From Gammaproteobacteria bacterium (GTDB taxonomy: Bacteria > Pseudomonadota > Gammaproteobacteria > Steroidobacterales > GCA-2729495): 64,000 nt of DNA. The position numbers were made by a program, and so were the translations under genes. The stretch is taken from NCBI GenBank assembly GCA_015709695.1, contig CP054183.1:1178001-1242000 (forward strand), read 5' to 3'. This document shows, one piece after another, positions 17,105 through 27,283 of this stretch. The notes under the pieces were generated by a model. That model did not search any database and was not told the origin of the DNA. It was given only the letters and a program-made list of their open reading frames with translations. Position 1 is the stretch's first letter. Every line of letters starts with the position of its first letter.

Positions 17105-18061
17105 ATGCAGATTCACCTAGGAAGGTCAGGTCGCGGCACAGCAATCACTGCTGCGTTCTCTTTTGGTTATCTGGTCGCCTTCTGGACTCCTCACGTAAAT
17201 GCAGAAGCAGTCGAGACAGTGTCCGGGTCGATTGCCCATGAGTTGGTGGACCAACTGCAAGAAGGTTACGACCAATCCGATGGAAATCTCCTCTTTGTTG
17301 GCCCTGGACTTGTTACTTCCGACGAAACTCAAACGATGGTGACCGTGCTAGGCCAAACAGCCGTAGTTGGTTTCGAGACCAACTTCCCCAGGGGCCTAGT
17401 CACACCAGGTGAATACGTAGCGGTATTCGGTCATCTTGATCCGCAAGGGCACGCCGAGGCCGCATCAATCATTCGCCTAGGAGGGAACTACTCCACGGGA
17501 AGCTCTGTAATCTACCTCCAAGGAATCGTTTTGAGCCTAACCGACACAGGCATCGCACAAGTTGGCGAAGCCCGGGTTGATCTTGCGCAGGCCTACGGCG
17601 GCGATGGGATGTCAGTTCTAAAGCAGGATGATATCGTGGAGATCATGGGTTTCGAGGTGACTCGCCCAGATGCATCATCACTTCTTGTCGCTACCAGCGC
17701 AAGAAATGCGGGCGATGGCAGTGGCGTCCGCGGCATCACGGGCAGCGGCGTCCGCGGTATCACCGGCAGCGGCGTCCGCGGCATCACCGGCAGTGGCGTC
17801 CGCGGCATCACCGGCAGCGGCGTCCGCGGCATCACCGGCAGCGGCGTCCGCGGCATCACCGGCAGCGGTGTCCGCGGCATCACCGGCAGCGGCGTCCGCG
17901 GCATCACCGGCAGCGGTGTCCGCGGCATCACCGGCAGCGGTGTCCGCGGCATCACGGGCAGCGGCGTCCGCGGCATCACCGGCAGCGGCGTCCGCGGCAT
18001 CACGGGCAGTGGCGTCCGTGGCGTCAGCGACAGCGACAGCGACAGCGACAGCGAAGGCTAG
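17105..18061 (+). CDS. Exported octapeptide-repeat protein (GSGVRGIT x13, acidic tail), DUF5666-like N-terminal part
   Basis: A 318-residue protein with a GAGGAG ribosome site. Residues 1 to about 33 are a signal peptide (basic start, ITAAFSFGYLVAFWT core, cleavage likely after VNA). A beta-rich globular part follows (roughly 34-200) with VTVLGQTAVV, PGEYVAVFGHLDPQGHAEAASI and DDIVEIMGFEV, resembling the short OB-like units of DUF5666. From residue 205 come 13 copies of the octapeptide GSGVRGIT (last copy GSGVRGVS), then an acidic DSDSDSDSEG. Each unit carries one Arg, so the repeat is positively charged and the tail negative. Function unknown; a surface or periplasmic scaffold is possible. 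Confidence 0.85.
   Translation: MQIHLGRSGRGTAITAAFSFGYLVAFWTPHVNAEAVETVSGSIAHELVDQLQEGYDQSDGNLLFVGPGLVTSDETQTMVTVLGQTAVVGFETNFPRGLVTPGEYVAVFGHLDPQGHAEAASIIRLGGNYSTGSSVIYLQGIVLSLTDTGIAQVGEARVDLAQAYGGDGMSVLKQDDIVEIMGFEVTRPDASSLLVATSARNAGDGSGVRGITGSGVRGITGSGVRGITGSGVRGITGSGVRGITGSGVRGITGSGVRGITGSGVRGITGSGVRGITGSGVRGITGSGVRGITGSGVRGITGSGVRGVSDSDSDSDSEG
17717..18028 (+). repeat. 13 tandem 24-bp repeats encoding GSGVRGIT
   Basis: Thirteen in-frame 24-base units start at 17717 and recur exactly every 24 bases. Units differ only at synonymous positions (AGT/AGC, GGC/GGT, ACC/ACG) until unit 13, which is degenerate (GSGVRGVS). A 6-base repeat GACAGC follows to about 18052. Gain or loss of units would keep the frame. 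Confidence 0.97.
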
Positions 18062-18121
18062 AAGGAACTCAGCTACCCTTAATGGGTCGTTGCTATTTTC
18101 GCCTGGGCAGTTAGTACATTA

Positions 18122-18149
18122 GCTAACTTGTGCTTCGTTAGCCTTTTTC
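18122..18149 (+). terminator. Rho-independent terminator after the repeat-protein gene
   Basis: A 6-bp stem GCTAAC/GTTAGC (18122-18127, 18137-18142) with a 9-base loop is followed by CTTTTTCTTC. It overlaps the last codons of the convergent DUF6502 copy B. An alternative stem with GTTAG at 18110-18114 exists. Confidence 0.55.
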
Positions 18150-18962
18150 TTCGTTCTCGAAGTAGTAGAGACCAACGCCTACATGATAATAGGGCCCCGC
18201 TTTTCGCTGTTTGCGGCCTGACCGCCACTGAAAACTAGTCAGATAGTCGTCAATCTGTCGACCAAATCCAGCCACAATTGCTGAAATGCTGTCCTTTACT
18301 AGTTTTACGTCGGAAGCTGCGATGCCACCCGTGTGTACGATCCTTTGAATGTGCGGTGACTTGATATTCTGCGGGTCTGCATTGAAGCAGATGGTTTCTG
18401 TGAGCCGCCGCAATCCGAATTGCAACCCTTCGATAAGTTTGCTGCTAGCTGAATCGGGTACGTATTCTCGTACGGCAGGAAGAAGCTTCCGTCCAAGCAC
18501 AAAACGCAAAGCACCAGATCGACTAAGTTCGCGTTCGATCGTACGAGCGGGAATATCACCCGTGACAGATTTCACCAAAGTCACAAACGATTTAGGACCC
18601 GCAAATGCGAGCGCCTTTGGATACCCATTCGTATCTAAGTACGTAGTATCGGTATGCCAGCGATGTAGAACCTCTGCGGGAATATTGCGGTACGTTAGAG
18701 CGGATAACGAATTCTTCTTCAACTCAACACGAATACGGCTCACCTCCTTCCTTGACAGTCCCGTCATCACCGCCACGCGCGCAATGTTTGTTGGACGGTT
18801 TCGCACCCCGTAGTCTGCCGAGGCGGCCTCGACGAAAGCGCGCTTGGAAAGCCTGGCGAATTCGGTGTAACTGACACCACAGCGCAATAAGGTCCGGGCG
18901 AGTGGTAGCAGCACGCCCATCAGGACATTGCGAATCCGCTCCTGGGTTACATCTGCCTTCAT
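18138..18962 (-). CDS. DUF6502-type HTH protein, copy B
   Basis: A 274-residue relative of copy A. Shared landmarks in the same order: LLPLARTLLRCGVSYTEF, an HTH-like segment at about 57-78 (NIARVAVMTGLSRKEVSRI), HRWHTDTTY, FVTLVKSVTGDIP, ERELSRSGALRF, and a C-terminus YYHVGVGLYYF. The two are clearly divergent, not a recent duplication. The ATG lies one base after the ligA stop and has AGGGTGA upstream, so it probably rides on the smc-zipA-ligA transcript. Codon use is more AT-rich than in ligA. Likely a DNA-binding regulator; targets unknown. Confidence 0.8.
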   Translation of the reverse strand: MKADVTQERIRNVLMGVLLPLARTLLRCGVSYTEFARLSKRAFVEAASADYGVRNRPTNIARVAVMTGLSRKEVSRIRVELKKNSLSALTYRNIPAEVLHRWHTDTTYLDTNGYPKALAFAGPKSFVTLVKSVTGDIPARTIERELSRSGALRFVLGRKLLPAVREYVPDSASSKLIEGLQFGLRRLTETICFNADPQNIKSPHIQRIVHTGGIAASDVKLVKDSISAIVAGFGRQIDDYLTSFQWRSGRKQRKAGPYYHVGVGLYYFENEEKG

Positions 18963-18963
18963 T

Positions 18964-21006
<2,043 letters not shown>

Positions 21007-21660
21007 TCAGGATGCGTGCAGCTTGTGCTGCAACTGGATGACCTCCTCTCGCATGAACCGCTCGCGCTGGATGCTGAGGCGACTACCATGCTCGTCGAGC
21101 AGCTCACCTTCCAACGTGGTAGCTAGAGCGTGTGCGGTGGACAGCATGTCGTCAAATGCGGCCAGGACATCCTTCGGGCCCGGTATCGTCAGGAAAATAC
21201 TGACCCCGTGATAGCGTGCGGCCGGCATGCTGGCCAGATCGAAGGAACCCGGCTCCGCCAGACTGGCTACACTAAATAGGCTCCGCCGCTCATCGGTGGA
21301 GTCATGACGATGAAATATCCCATACTGGCCATGCTGCAGGCCCGCCCCCATGAGCGCCAGAAGCAGTGCTTCGCCTCCAAATGGAGCCGATCCGCGCCCC
21401 GTAAGGCGCACGGTCAGGATTTTCTCAGGCACCTTGATCTCGCGGCCCGGTGGCTTCTCCATCTCCTGAAGTGGACCCTGGGCTTCTGTACCGACAACTT
21501 CTGCATCCTTGCTGTCAGCCGCAAGCTGGGGGATACGGCGACGCAGCAGGTCGGTCGCATTGAGTGCCTGCCCTCCGGCTGATTCCCTTCTCGATAGCCA
21601 GAAAACCAGCAGGAGAATCAGAACGCCGCCGACAGCGAGAAGCCAGCGAATCTCCGACAC
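21007..21660 (-). CDS. zipA: Cell division protein ZipA
   Basis: A 217-residue protein with the ZipA layout: a single N-terminal membrane anchor (residues about 5-22, LLAVGGVLILLLVFWLS), a short linker, and a C-terminal domain that binds the FtsZ tail (ILTVRLTGRGSAPFGGEALLLALMGAGLQ, GIFHRH, SLAEPGSFDL, GVSIFLTIPG). The E. coli protein is about 330 residues because of a long Pro/Gln linker, which is mostly absent here. It stabilises the Z ring at the inner membrane. The smc-zipA-ligA order is typical of gammaproteobacteria. Confidence 0.92.
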   Translation of the reverse strand: MSEIRWLLAVGGVLILLLVFWLSRRESAGGQALNATDLLRRRIPQLAADSKDAEVVGTEAQGPLQEMEKPPGREIKVPEKILTVRLTGRGSAPFGGEALLLALMGAGLQHGQYGIFHRHDSTDERRSLFSVASLAEPGSFDLASMPAARYHGVSIFLTIPGPKDVLAAFDDMLSTAHALATTLEGELLDEHGSRLSIQRERFMREEVIQLQHKLHAS

Positions 21661-21672
21661 GAATCCTCCGGT

Positions 21673-24600
21673 CTAACTCGCAGCCAACTGAACCGCCGAA
21701 TCAAGATCCACAGACACGAGGCGTGACACTCCAGGTTCATTCATTGTCACGCCGATCAACTGGTTCGCCATTTCCATCGTGGTCTTGTTGTGAGTGATCA
21801 CGACAAACTGCACTCTCTGCGACATCTCCCGGACGATGTCACAGAAGCGCCCGACATTGGCTTCATCCAGGGGCGCATCTACCTCGTCCAGGAGGCAGAA
21901 CGGCGCCGGATTCAACTCGAAGATTGAGAAAATCAACGCCACCGCGGTCAAGGCCTTCTCGCCACCCGATAGCAGATGAATATTGCTGTTGCGCTTGCCC
22001 GGCGGGCGCGCCATGACGGTCACTCCCGACGCCAGAATGTCCTCCCCCTCCAGACTGAGGTAGGCATGACCACCGCCAAACAGACGGGGAAATATCCGCT
22101 TCAGGCCCTGATTGATGCAATCAAAGGTCTCCTGAAACCGCGAGCGGGTCTCACGATCAATCTTCCGAATTGCCTGCTCCAGGGTTTCCAGTGCCGCCGT
22201 CAGGTCGTCATTCTGGGCATCCAAGTACGTCTTCCGCTCCGCCTGCTCTGTGTACTGCTCGATCGCAGCAAGGTTGATCGGTCCCAGGCGATCGATCCGG
22301 CGACGGACATCATCCAGGTCCTGTTGCCAGCGGCCACATTCGGCATCCACGGGTATTTCCTGCCGGACGACCGAGACGTCCGCGCCGGTCGCCGCAAAAT
22401 CCTCCATTACCGATTCATGCCGAACTTCGGCCTCACGAACCTGGATTCGCAGGCTCTCTACGGCTTCACGTATGCGCTCAACCTCCTTTTCGGCCAGACC
22501 ACGCCGGGATTCACCGTTCCTTACCGCAAACTCAACTTGCTCGAGCTCCTCGCGTCGTGCCACCAGTTCCCGATCAACGCCGAGCTGCTCTTCCAGGCAG
22601 ATCCCAAGATCGCCCTGCAGTTTTGCAAGGTTCGGACCTGCCTGATCAATTTGTGCTGCAAGCCCAGCGATTCGCTCCTGAAGGTGATTCCTGTGTGCAT
22701 TCACGCGATCCAGAGATGCGGAAATCGAGTCCCGTGATATGCGACGGCGCTCCATTTCGACGGCTTTGAGGGCCGCCTCGGAGCGCGTCCTCTCGGCAAT
22801 GCCTTGGCATCCTGTGTATTGGCCCAGCAGCCTATCCTGCTCCAACTGAAACAGCGGGCGACGTTCTGCGAGCTCTTCGAGGCGGGACGTTGCTTCGCGG
22901 CCACGAGCCCGTGACGCCTCGAGCTGCATACCGAGACGGGCAATCTCGCTGTCCGTCAGATCAATGGTCCTTGCCAGGACTTCGCGGCGTTCGCGAACAC
23001 GGTCCAGGTCTTGGCGCAGGTTCTCCAGGATTGCCAGTGCTTCGGCGTGATCCCGATTGGCTGCATTGAACTCCTGGGTCAGCTGGGCCCGGCTACCGGC
23101 AACCTCCGCCAGCCTGGCTCGGGCTGCTTCACGCCGGCCTTCAAGTTCCCGTATGTACCCCTGGCCGCTACTGACCATCGCCGTGAGATCACGGATCTGG
23201 TTTTCACGGGTCAGCACGCCTGCCTCGCCGCGCTGGCCGCGGCTCACGCGCACCCAGCCGTGCCCCAGCCAGATTCCATCAGGTGTAATCACTGATTGAT
23301 GTGGTTCCGCCTGTCTCAGTGCATCAATCGCCTGATCGATTCCCTCGACTGCCAGCACATTGCGCAAGAGCGTGGATGCTTGTCCAGGATTCTGTACTCG
23401 TGTCAACAGAGTACCGGAACCGGCTCCGCCGTCGTCATTCCCCCGCTCTACCAGTAATACTTGCGTGTCCGGCAGGTGCCCGACATACGCCGCAAAGTCC
23501 TCGACGCATACAGCCTGGAGGAAGTCGCCAAGAACCGTCTCTACCGCTGGCATCCATTTCGGCTCGACCCGCAATTGCTGCGCAAGCCGCGACGCGCCCA
23601 TCAGACCTTCTCTCGATAACCATGTCGACAGCAATGCGTCGTCATTGCGCAAGGCGGCATCCTGAACTGCCTTGAGTGCGCTCATCTGGCCAAGAGAAGA
23701 AGCAAGTTCGGATGTCGAGCGCTCGAGGTCGCGGCTAAGGCTCTGTTCGATACGGCGCAGCTCCTCCGTCTCAGTTTCAGCCTGGCGAATGCGCTCCTCG
23801 AGGTCCCGCGCACGCACATCGGACAGGTGCTCGGTATCAGCCTGCCCCTCCAGACGGGCATCCAGGTCCTCAAGAGCAAGACTCGCCAGCTCCTCTCGCT
23901 GCACATCCTGCTGTCGTCGTAACTGGTCCAGTTGCGCAGCCAGGTGCTCACATCGGGTTTGCTCAACCTGCGCCGCTTGCTGGACCTCCTTGACGTCAAG
24001 ATTGAATTCCTGCCACTGGTCCTTCCACTGGTCGAGCGCCTGCTCTGCCTCCAAGAGTGAGGCTGATCCAGCGGATTCCGCCTGCTTCAAGAGGCCCAGC
24101 TCCGGCTCGAGCTGGCTGAGTATCGCGTCCAGTGAGGTCAGCTGAGCCCTATCACGACTGATCTCCTCTTCGATCTCGGCAACCTGCTGACTTGCCTGAG
24201 CCAGGTCTGACGCTTGACGGTCACGGATCTCCCGAACATGAGCCATGTTCTGCTCAAGACGTGATATTTCGCTCTGGATGCCGTAGTGGCGCGCTTGCGC
24301 CGAGCCATGATGCTCAGTCGCAACGGAATGCTGCTCACGCAGCTTCGCAATCTCGGCTTCGATATGCCTCTGTTCGGCGATTGCGGCTTCCAGCTCGGTC
24401 TGGCGACGTAGCAGTTCAGCTCGCGCGCCATCCAGCGCTCGCTCCAGTTCCGTAAGACGGAGCACAAGCAGCTCCGCTGAAAGGCGTCGCTCCTGGCCCT
24501 TCAGGTCCTTGTACCGCTCCGCAGCCTTCGCCTGGCGCTGGAGGTATTCAATCTGCTTCGTGATCTCTTCACGCAGGTCGCTTAGCCGAGCCAAGTTGTC

Positions 24601-25164
24601 ACGCGTATGCTGGATTCGCGTCTCTGTTTCGCGACGTCGCTCCTTGTACTTGGATATCCCCGCCGCTTCCTCGATATAAGCTCGCATCTCTTCGGGCTTT
24701 GCATCAATCAGCCGCGAGACCATGCCTTGCTCGATTATCGCGTAGCTTCTCGATCCAAGCCCGGTACCGAGAAAGAGGTCGGTAATGTCCTTTCGACGGC
24801 AACGAGCGCCGTTTAGGAAGTAACTGGATGTCCCATCTCTGGATAGTGTCCGGCGCAGCGCAATTTCGCCGTACTGCGCATACTGCCCGCCAATTGAGCC
24901 ATCCGAGTTGTCGAAGAAAAGTTCGATACTGGCAGTACCAACAGGCTTTCGTGACGATGACCCATTGAAGATAACGTCAGCCATCGAGTCGCCGCGCAAG
25001 TGCTTTGCGGACATTTCGCCCATGACCCAGCGGACAGCATCGATGACGTTTGACTTACCGCAGCCATTGGGACCCACGATGCCGACAAGATTTGTCGGCA
25101 ACTGGAAAGCTGTTGGATCGACGAAGGACTTGAAGCCGGAGAGTTTGATCCTGCTCAGCCGCAT
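21673..25164 (-). CDS. smc: Chromosome partition protein SMC
   Basis: A 1163-residue SMC ATPase that, with ScpA/ScpB, compacts and segregates the chromosome. Walker A is GPNGCGKSNVIDAVRWVMGE near residue 32; two long coiled coils flank a hinge around residues 500-650 (glycine-rich FLQAVCVEDFAAYVGHLPD region); the C-terminal head has LSGGEKALTAVALIFSIF and the Walker B LLDEVDAPLDE. Start at the ATG giving MRLSRIKLSGFKSF, which has AGGAG nine bases upstream; an in-frame ATG ten codons earlier is less likely. Divergent from queF with about 215 bases between. The genome carries SMC rather than, or besides, MukB. Confidence 0.96.
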   Translation of the reverse strand: MRLSRIKLSGFKSFVDPTAFQLPTNLVGIVGPNGCGKSNVIDAVRWVMGEMSAKHLRGDSMADVIFNGSSSRKPVGTASIELFFDNSDGSIGGQYAQYGEIALRRTLSRDGTSSYFLNGARCRRKDITDLFLGTGLGSRSYAIIEQGMVSRLIDAKPEEMRAYIEEAAGISKYKERRRETETRIQHTRDNLARLSDLREEITKQIEYLQRQAKAAERYKDLKGQERRLSAELLVLRLTELERALDGARAELLRRQTELEAAIAEQRHIEAEIAKLREQHSVATEHHGSAQARHYGIQSEISRLEQNMAHVREIRDRQASDLAQASQQVAEIEEEISRDRAQLTSLDAILSQLEPELGLLKQAESAGSASLLEAEQALDQWKDQWQEFNLDVKEVQQAAQVEQTRCEHLAAQLDQLRRQQDVQREELASLALEDLDARLEGQADTEHLSDVRARDLEERIRQAETETEELRRIEQSLSRDLERSTSELASSLGQMSALKAVQDAALRNDDALLSTWLSREGLMGASRLAQQLRVEPKWMPAVETVLGDFLQAVCVEDFAAYVGHLPDTQVLLVERGNDDGGAGSGTLLTRVQNPGQASTLLRNVLAVEGIDQAIDALRQAEPHQSVITPDGIWLGHGWVRVSRGQRGEAGVLTRENQIRDLTAMVSSGQGYIRELEGRREAARARLAEVAGSRAQLTQEFNAANRDHAEALAILENLRQDLDRVRERREVLARTIDLTDSEIARLGMQLEASRARGREATSRLEELAERRPLFQLEQDRLLGQYTGCQGIAERTRSEAALKAVEMERRRISRDSISASLDRVNAHRNHLQERIAGLAAQIDQAGPNLAKLQGDLGICLEEQLGVDRELVARREELEQVEFAVRNGESRRGLAEKEVERIREAVESLRIQVREAEVRHESVMEDFAATGADVSVVRQEIPVDAECGRWQQDLDDVRRRIDRLGPINLAAIEQYTEQAERKTYLDAQNDDLTAALETLEQAIRKIDRETRSRFQETFDCINQGLKRIFPRLFGGGHAYLSLEGEDILASGVTVMARPPGKRNSNIHLLSGGEKALTAVALIFSIFELNPAPFCLLDEVDAPLDEANVGRFCDIVREMSQRVQFVVITHNKTTMEMANQLIGVTMNEPGVSRLVSVDLDSAVQLAAS

Positions 25165-25378
25165 CTGTGACGACTCCTGTTCGTCAAACGACACTCAGCC
25201 GAGCCGCGCGCAATTGCAGGCGCTCTGTTTGGACCTCGCACTGGACACCTCCGCCATGCCAAACCTGTAACCCATGCCTCTGAAGGACACGTGGCCAGCT
25301 TCCCCGAGCCATGGTTCGCGCAGGGCCGTAGTGTAAGGTAAAATTTGCTCGGCACACCAGCGCCACACAGGTTCCGGC

Positions 25379-25795
25379 ATGATGAGCTCGCATCAGACGA
25401 CAACCACACCGTCGCCAGCGTTGCTGGAAACCTTCAGCAACCCCAACGGCGAGCGCGATTATATCATCCGCATTCGCATACCCGAGTTCACCTGCTTGTG
25501 TCCGAAGACCGGGCAACCCGATTTCGCTGTCCTGACTCTGGACTATGTACCTGATCGCTACTGCGTCGAACTGAAGGCGCTGAAGCTCTACGTTTGGTCA
25601 TTCCGGGACCAGGGTACATTCCATGAGGCGGTAACCAACCGGATTCTGGACGACCTGGTAACCGTCTTGGTCCCGCGCTACATGCGCCTGACTGCCGCGT
25701 TCAACGTCCGGGGTGGCATCTATACCACCATCGTGGCCGAACATCGGCAGCCCGGCTGGGTCGGGCCTGCCCCGGACCCATCCCTAGGTGCCTGA
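25379..25795 (+). CDS. queF: NADPH-dependent 7-cyano-7-deazaguanine reductase (QueF, short type)
   Basis: A 138-residue unimodular QueF that reduces preQ0 to preQ1 in queuosine biosynthesis. The active-site cysteine is in [14 protein letters not shown], and the QueF signature follows as [13 protein letters not shown] with FHEAVTNRI. Length fits the short YkvM-like class rather than the 280-residue fused E. coli form. No preQ1 riboswitch was recognised in the 5' region; a -10-like TAAAAT lies near 25335-25340 but lacks a good -35. Confidence 0.93.
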   Translation: MMSSHQTTTTPSPALLETFSNPNGERDYIIRIRIPEFTCLCPKTGQPDFAVLTLDYVPDRYCVELKALKLYVWSFRDQGTFHEAVTNRILDDLVTVLVPRYMRLTAAFNVRGGIYTTIVAEHRQPGWVGPAPDPSLGA

Positions 25796-25861
25796 ATTTC
25801 GCCCGGTTCCGCAGCCATGGCAAGGGCCCAAGGGCGGTATTCCACCACGTGGAGTCGTATG

Positions 25862-25867
25862 TATAAT
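25862..25867 (+). promoter_or_regulatory. Consensus -10 box before the DksA-type gene
   Basis: A perfect TATAAT 33 bases before the ATG; the region 16-18 bases upstream has only a poor -35 (TTCCAC), so an activator or unusual -35 would be needed. Start site expected near 25874. Confidence 0.45.
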
Positions 25868-25899
25868 TCCGCGTTTCCTGAGAACCGGACGCATCGCGT

Positions 25900-26649
25900 A
25901 TGGCCGCAAAGAAAAAGCGCTCCACCAGCACGAAAAGGGCGAAGACTACGGCTCGCAAGGGTGGCGTTGAGGGCAGGAAATCTGCTGCATCTGCCGCCAA
26001 GCGAGCAGGAGACAAGGCGTCTGCAAGTGTCAGGGCCAAGGACAGGCTCTCGAATCCGAAGGTAGGCCAAGCCGCTGCAAAGAAGGCCCTCGGCAAGCCC
26101 TCTGCTGGCCGCAAGGCAGCCGCTCAAACCAGTGTGCGACAGCCAGCCGCCAAGACTTCACAGAAGCGCACCGCGCCCCTCGTCCGCAAGCCTGATACAG
26201 GTCCTGTTCCCGGCAGCGTTGGGTTGATTCATGGCATTCCGCCTTATCAGCCCCGGGCTGGCGAAGCCTATATGAATGATCGCCAGCGGGAGCATTTCCG
26301 AAATATCCTTGCCGCCTGGAAGCGCGAATTGATGGAAGGCGTTGACCGGACCGTCCACCACATGCAGGACGAAGCCAGCAATTTCCCTGACCCCAACGAT
26401 CGAGCAACCCAGGAGTCAGAGTTCGGACTGGAACTGCGCACGCGTGATCGGGAGCGCAAGCTTCTCAAGAAGATCGAAGCGGCCCTGGGGCGCATCGAGG
26501 ATGGCACCTACGGGTATTGTGAGGAGACGGGAGAGGAAATCGGCCTGAGGCGCCTGGAGGCTCGTCCTGTCGCCACTCTGTCAGTCGAGGCACAGGAACG
26601 GCGTGAGGTGGCCGAGCGCCAGTATCGGGACCGTGAGGATGGCTTCTAG
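25900..26649 (+). CDS. dksA: DksA/TraR-type RNA polymerase regulator with a lysine/alanine-rich N-terminal extension
   Basis: A 249-residue protein. The last 140 residues are DksA-like: a coiled coil (REHFRNILAAWKRELMEGVDRTVHHMQDE), an acidic tip NFPDPNDRATQE, and the zinc-finger region GTYGYCEETGEEIGLRRLEARP. Classical DksA has four cysteines there; this has only Cys207, as in zinc-independent DksA variants known from alphaproteobacteria. The first 90 residues are Lys/Ala/Arg-rich, resembling a histone-H1-like tail, and may bind DNA or RNA. DksA acts in the secondary channel of RNA polymerase with ppGpp during the stringent response. The symbol is by family; this could be a second paralogue. 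Confidence 0.87.
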   Translation: MAAKKKRSTSTKRAKTTARKGGVEGRKSAASAAKRAGDKASASVRAKDRLSNPKVGQAAAKKALGKPSAGRKAAAQTSVRQPAAKTSQKRTAPLVRKPDTGPVPGSVGLIHGIPPYQPRAGEAYMNDRQREHFRNILAAWKRELMEGVDRTVHHMQDEASNFPDPNDRATQESEFGLELRTRDRERKLLKKIEAALGRIEDGTYGYCEETGEEIGLRRLEARPVATLSVEAQERREVAERQYRDREDGF

Positions 26650-26715
26650 CCGCCTCCCCGAATGCGGCCCGAAGTCGCCAGATGCTGCTCCCAGAACGTG
26701 CGGTCAAGACTGATC

Positions 26716-26753
26716 TTCACTAAGAAGATAGCGTAAGCTATTGTTTATACGCT
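26716..26753 (+). promoter_or_regulatory. Putative promoter with nested inverted repeats upstream of phaR
   Basis: TTCACT (26716-26721), 17 bases, TATTGT (26739-26744). The spacer and downstream edge hold ATAGC-GTAA-GCTAT (26728-26741) and AGCGTA...TACGCT (26730-26735 and 26748-26753). The overlap with the promoter suggests an operator, perhaps for self-repression. The leader to the phaR start is about 140 bases. Confidence 0.35.
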
Positions 26754-26892
26754 AATTACGATTAGCCTTCTCCAGAAGGCACTACGCAGCGAACTATCTG
26801 CCCTCCAGCTTTGTCCAAAGCTCCAGTTTGGCTGGCCGGATACCACCGGCAGTCTGGAAGAAGTGGACTCCAACGTCCAGAAGGGCAGCGAA

Positions 26893-27252
26893 ATGAACGA
26901 ATCCAGGCTTATCAGGAAGTACGTCAACCGTCGGCTTTACGACACAGCTGAAAGCCGCTATGTCAACCTAGAGGATCTCCGCCGCGTCATCAATGCTGGC
27001 AGTGATATCAAGGTCATAGATCAAGGCAGCGGCACGGACATTACCACCGCCGTATTACTCCAGATCATCGGCGAGGCCGAGCGGTCCGGAGCCCCGCTGT
27101 TGACAGCAGAGTTTCTCGCAGCGCTGATTCGTCTGTCCGGCAGGGAACGCGACCCTGGACTAGGCGCACGTCTACAGACAGCCCTGCGTGCTGCCCTGAC
27201 AGACAACCGCGGGACGCGATTCCCTGCCGAGGCAGATGTCAGCCTGCTCTAG
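26893..27252 (+). CDS. phaR: PhaR-type polyhydroxyalkanoate accumulation regulator
   Basis: A 119-residue protein that starts MNESRLIRKYVNRRLYDT, the signature of the PHB/PHA accumulation regulator DNA-binding domain, continuing YVNLEDLRRVI and DITTAVLLQII. AAGGG precedes the chosen ATG; an in-frame ATG ten codons upstream is less likely. PhaR usually binds PHA and represses phasin genes. It is at the short end of the family, with a truncated C-terminal part, and no other PHA gene is in the window. Convergent with pnp. Confidence 0.85.
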   Translation: MNESRLIRKYVNRRLYDTAESRYVNLEDLRRVINAGSDIKVIDQGSGTDITTAVLLQIIGEAERSGAPLLTAEFLAALIRLSGRERDPGLGARLQTALRAALTDNRGTRFPAEADVSLL

Positions 27253-27283
27253 TAACGTTGTGGCTGCGCTGCGCAGCGTTCCG

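Noticed and set aside
17593-18003. Minus-strand repeat frame (PRTPLPVM units) antisense to the octapeptide array
   Set aside because: Any 24-base in-frame repeat is open in several frames; there is no ribosome site or promoter, and the plus-strand gene has a signal peptide and a ribosome site.
17717-18028. CRISPR-like array
   Set aside because: The units are directly adjacent without spacers and lie in frame in a coding sequence; no cas gene is near.
16226-18962. Toxin-antitoxin pair formed by DUF6502 and the repeat protein
   Set aside because: Both proteins are large, the repeat protein is exported, and the genes are not overlapping as in typical pairs; nothing points to toxicity.
25165-25378. 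preQ1 riboswitch before queF
   Set aside because: No C-rich pseudoknot with an A-rich tail close to the start codon could be recognised.
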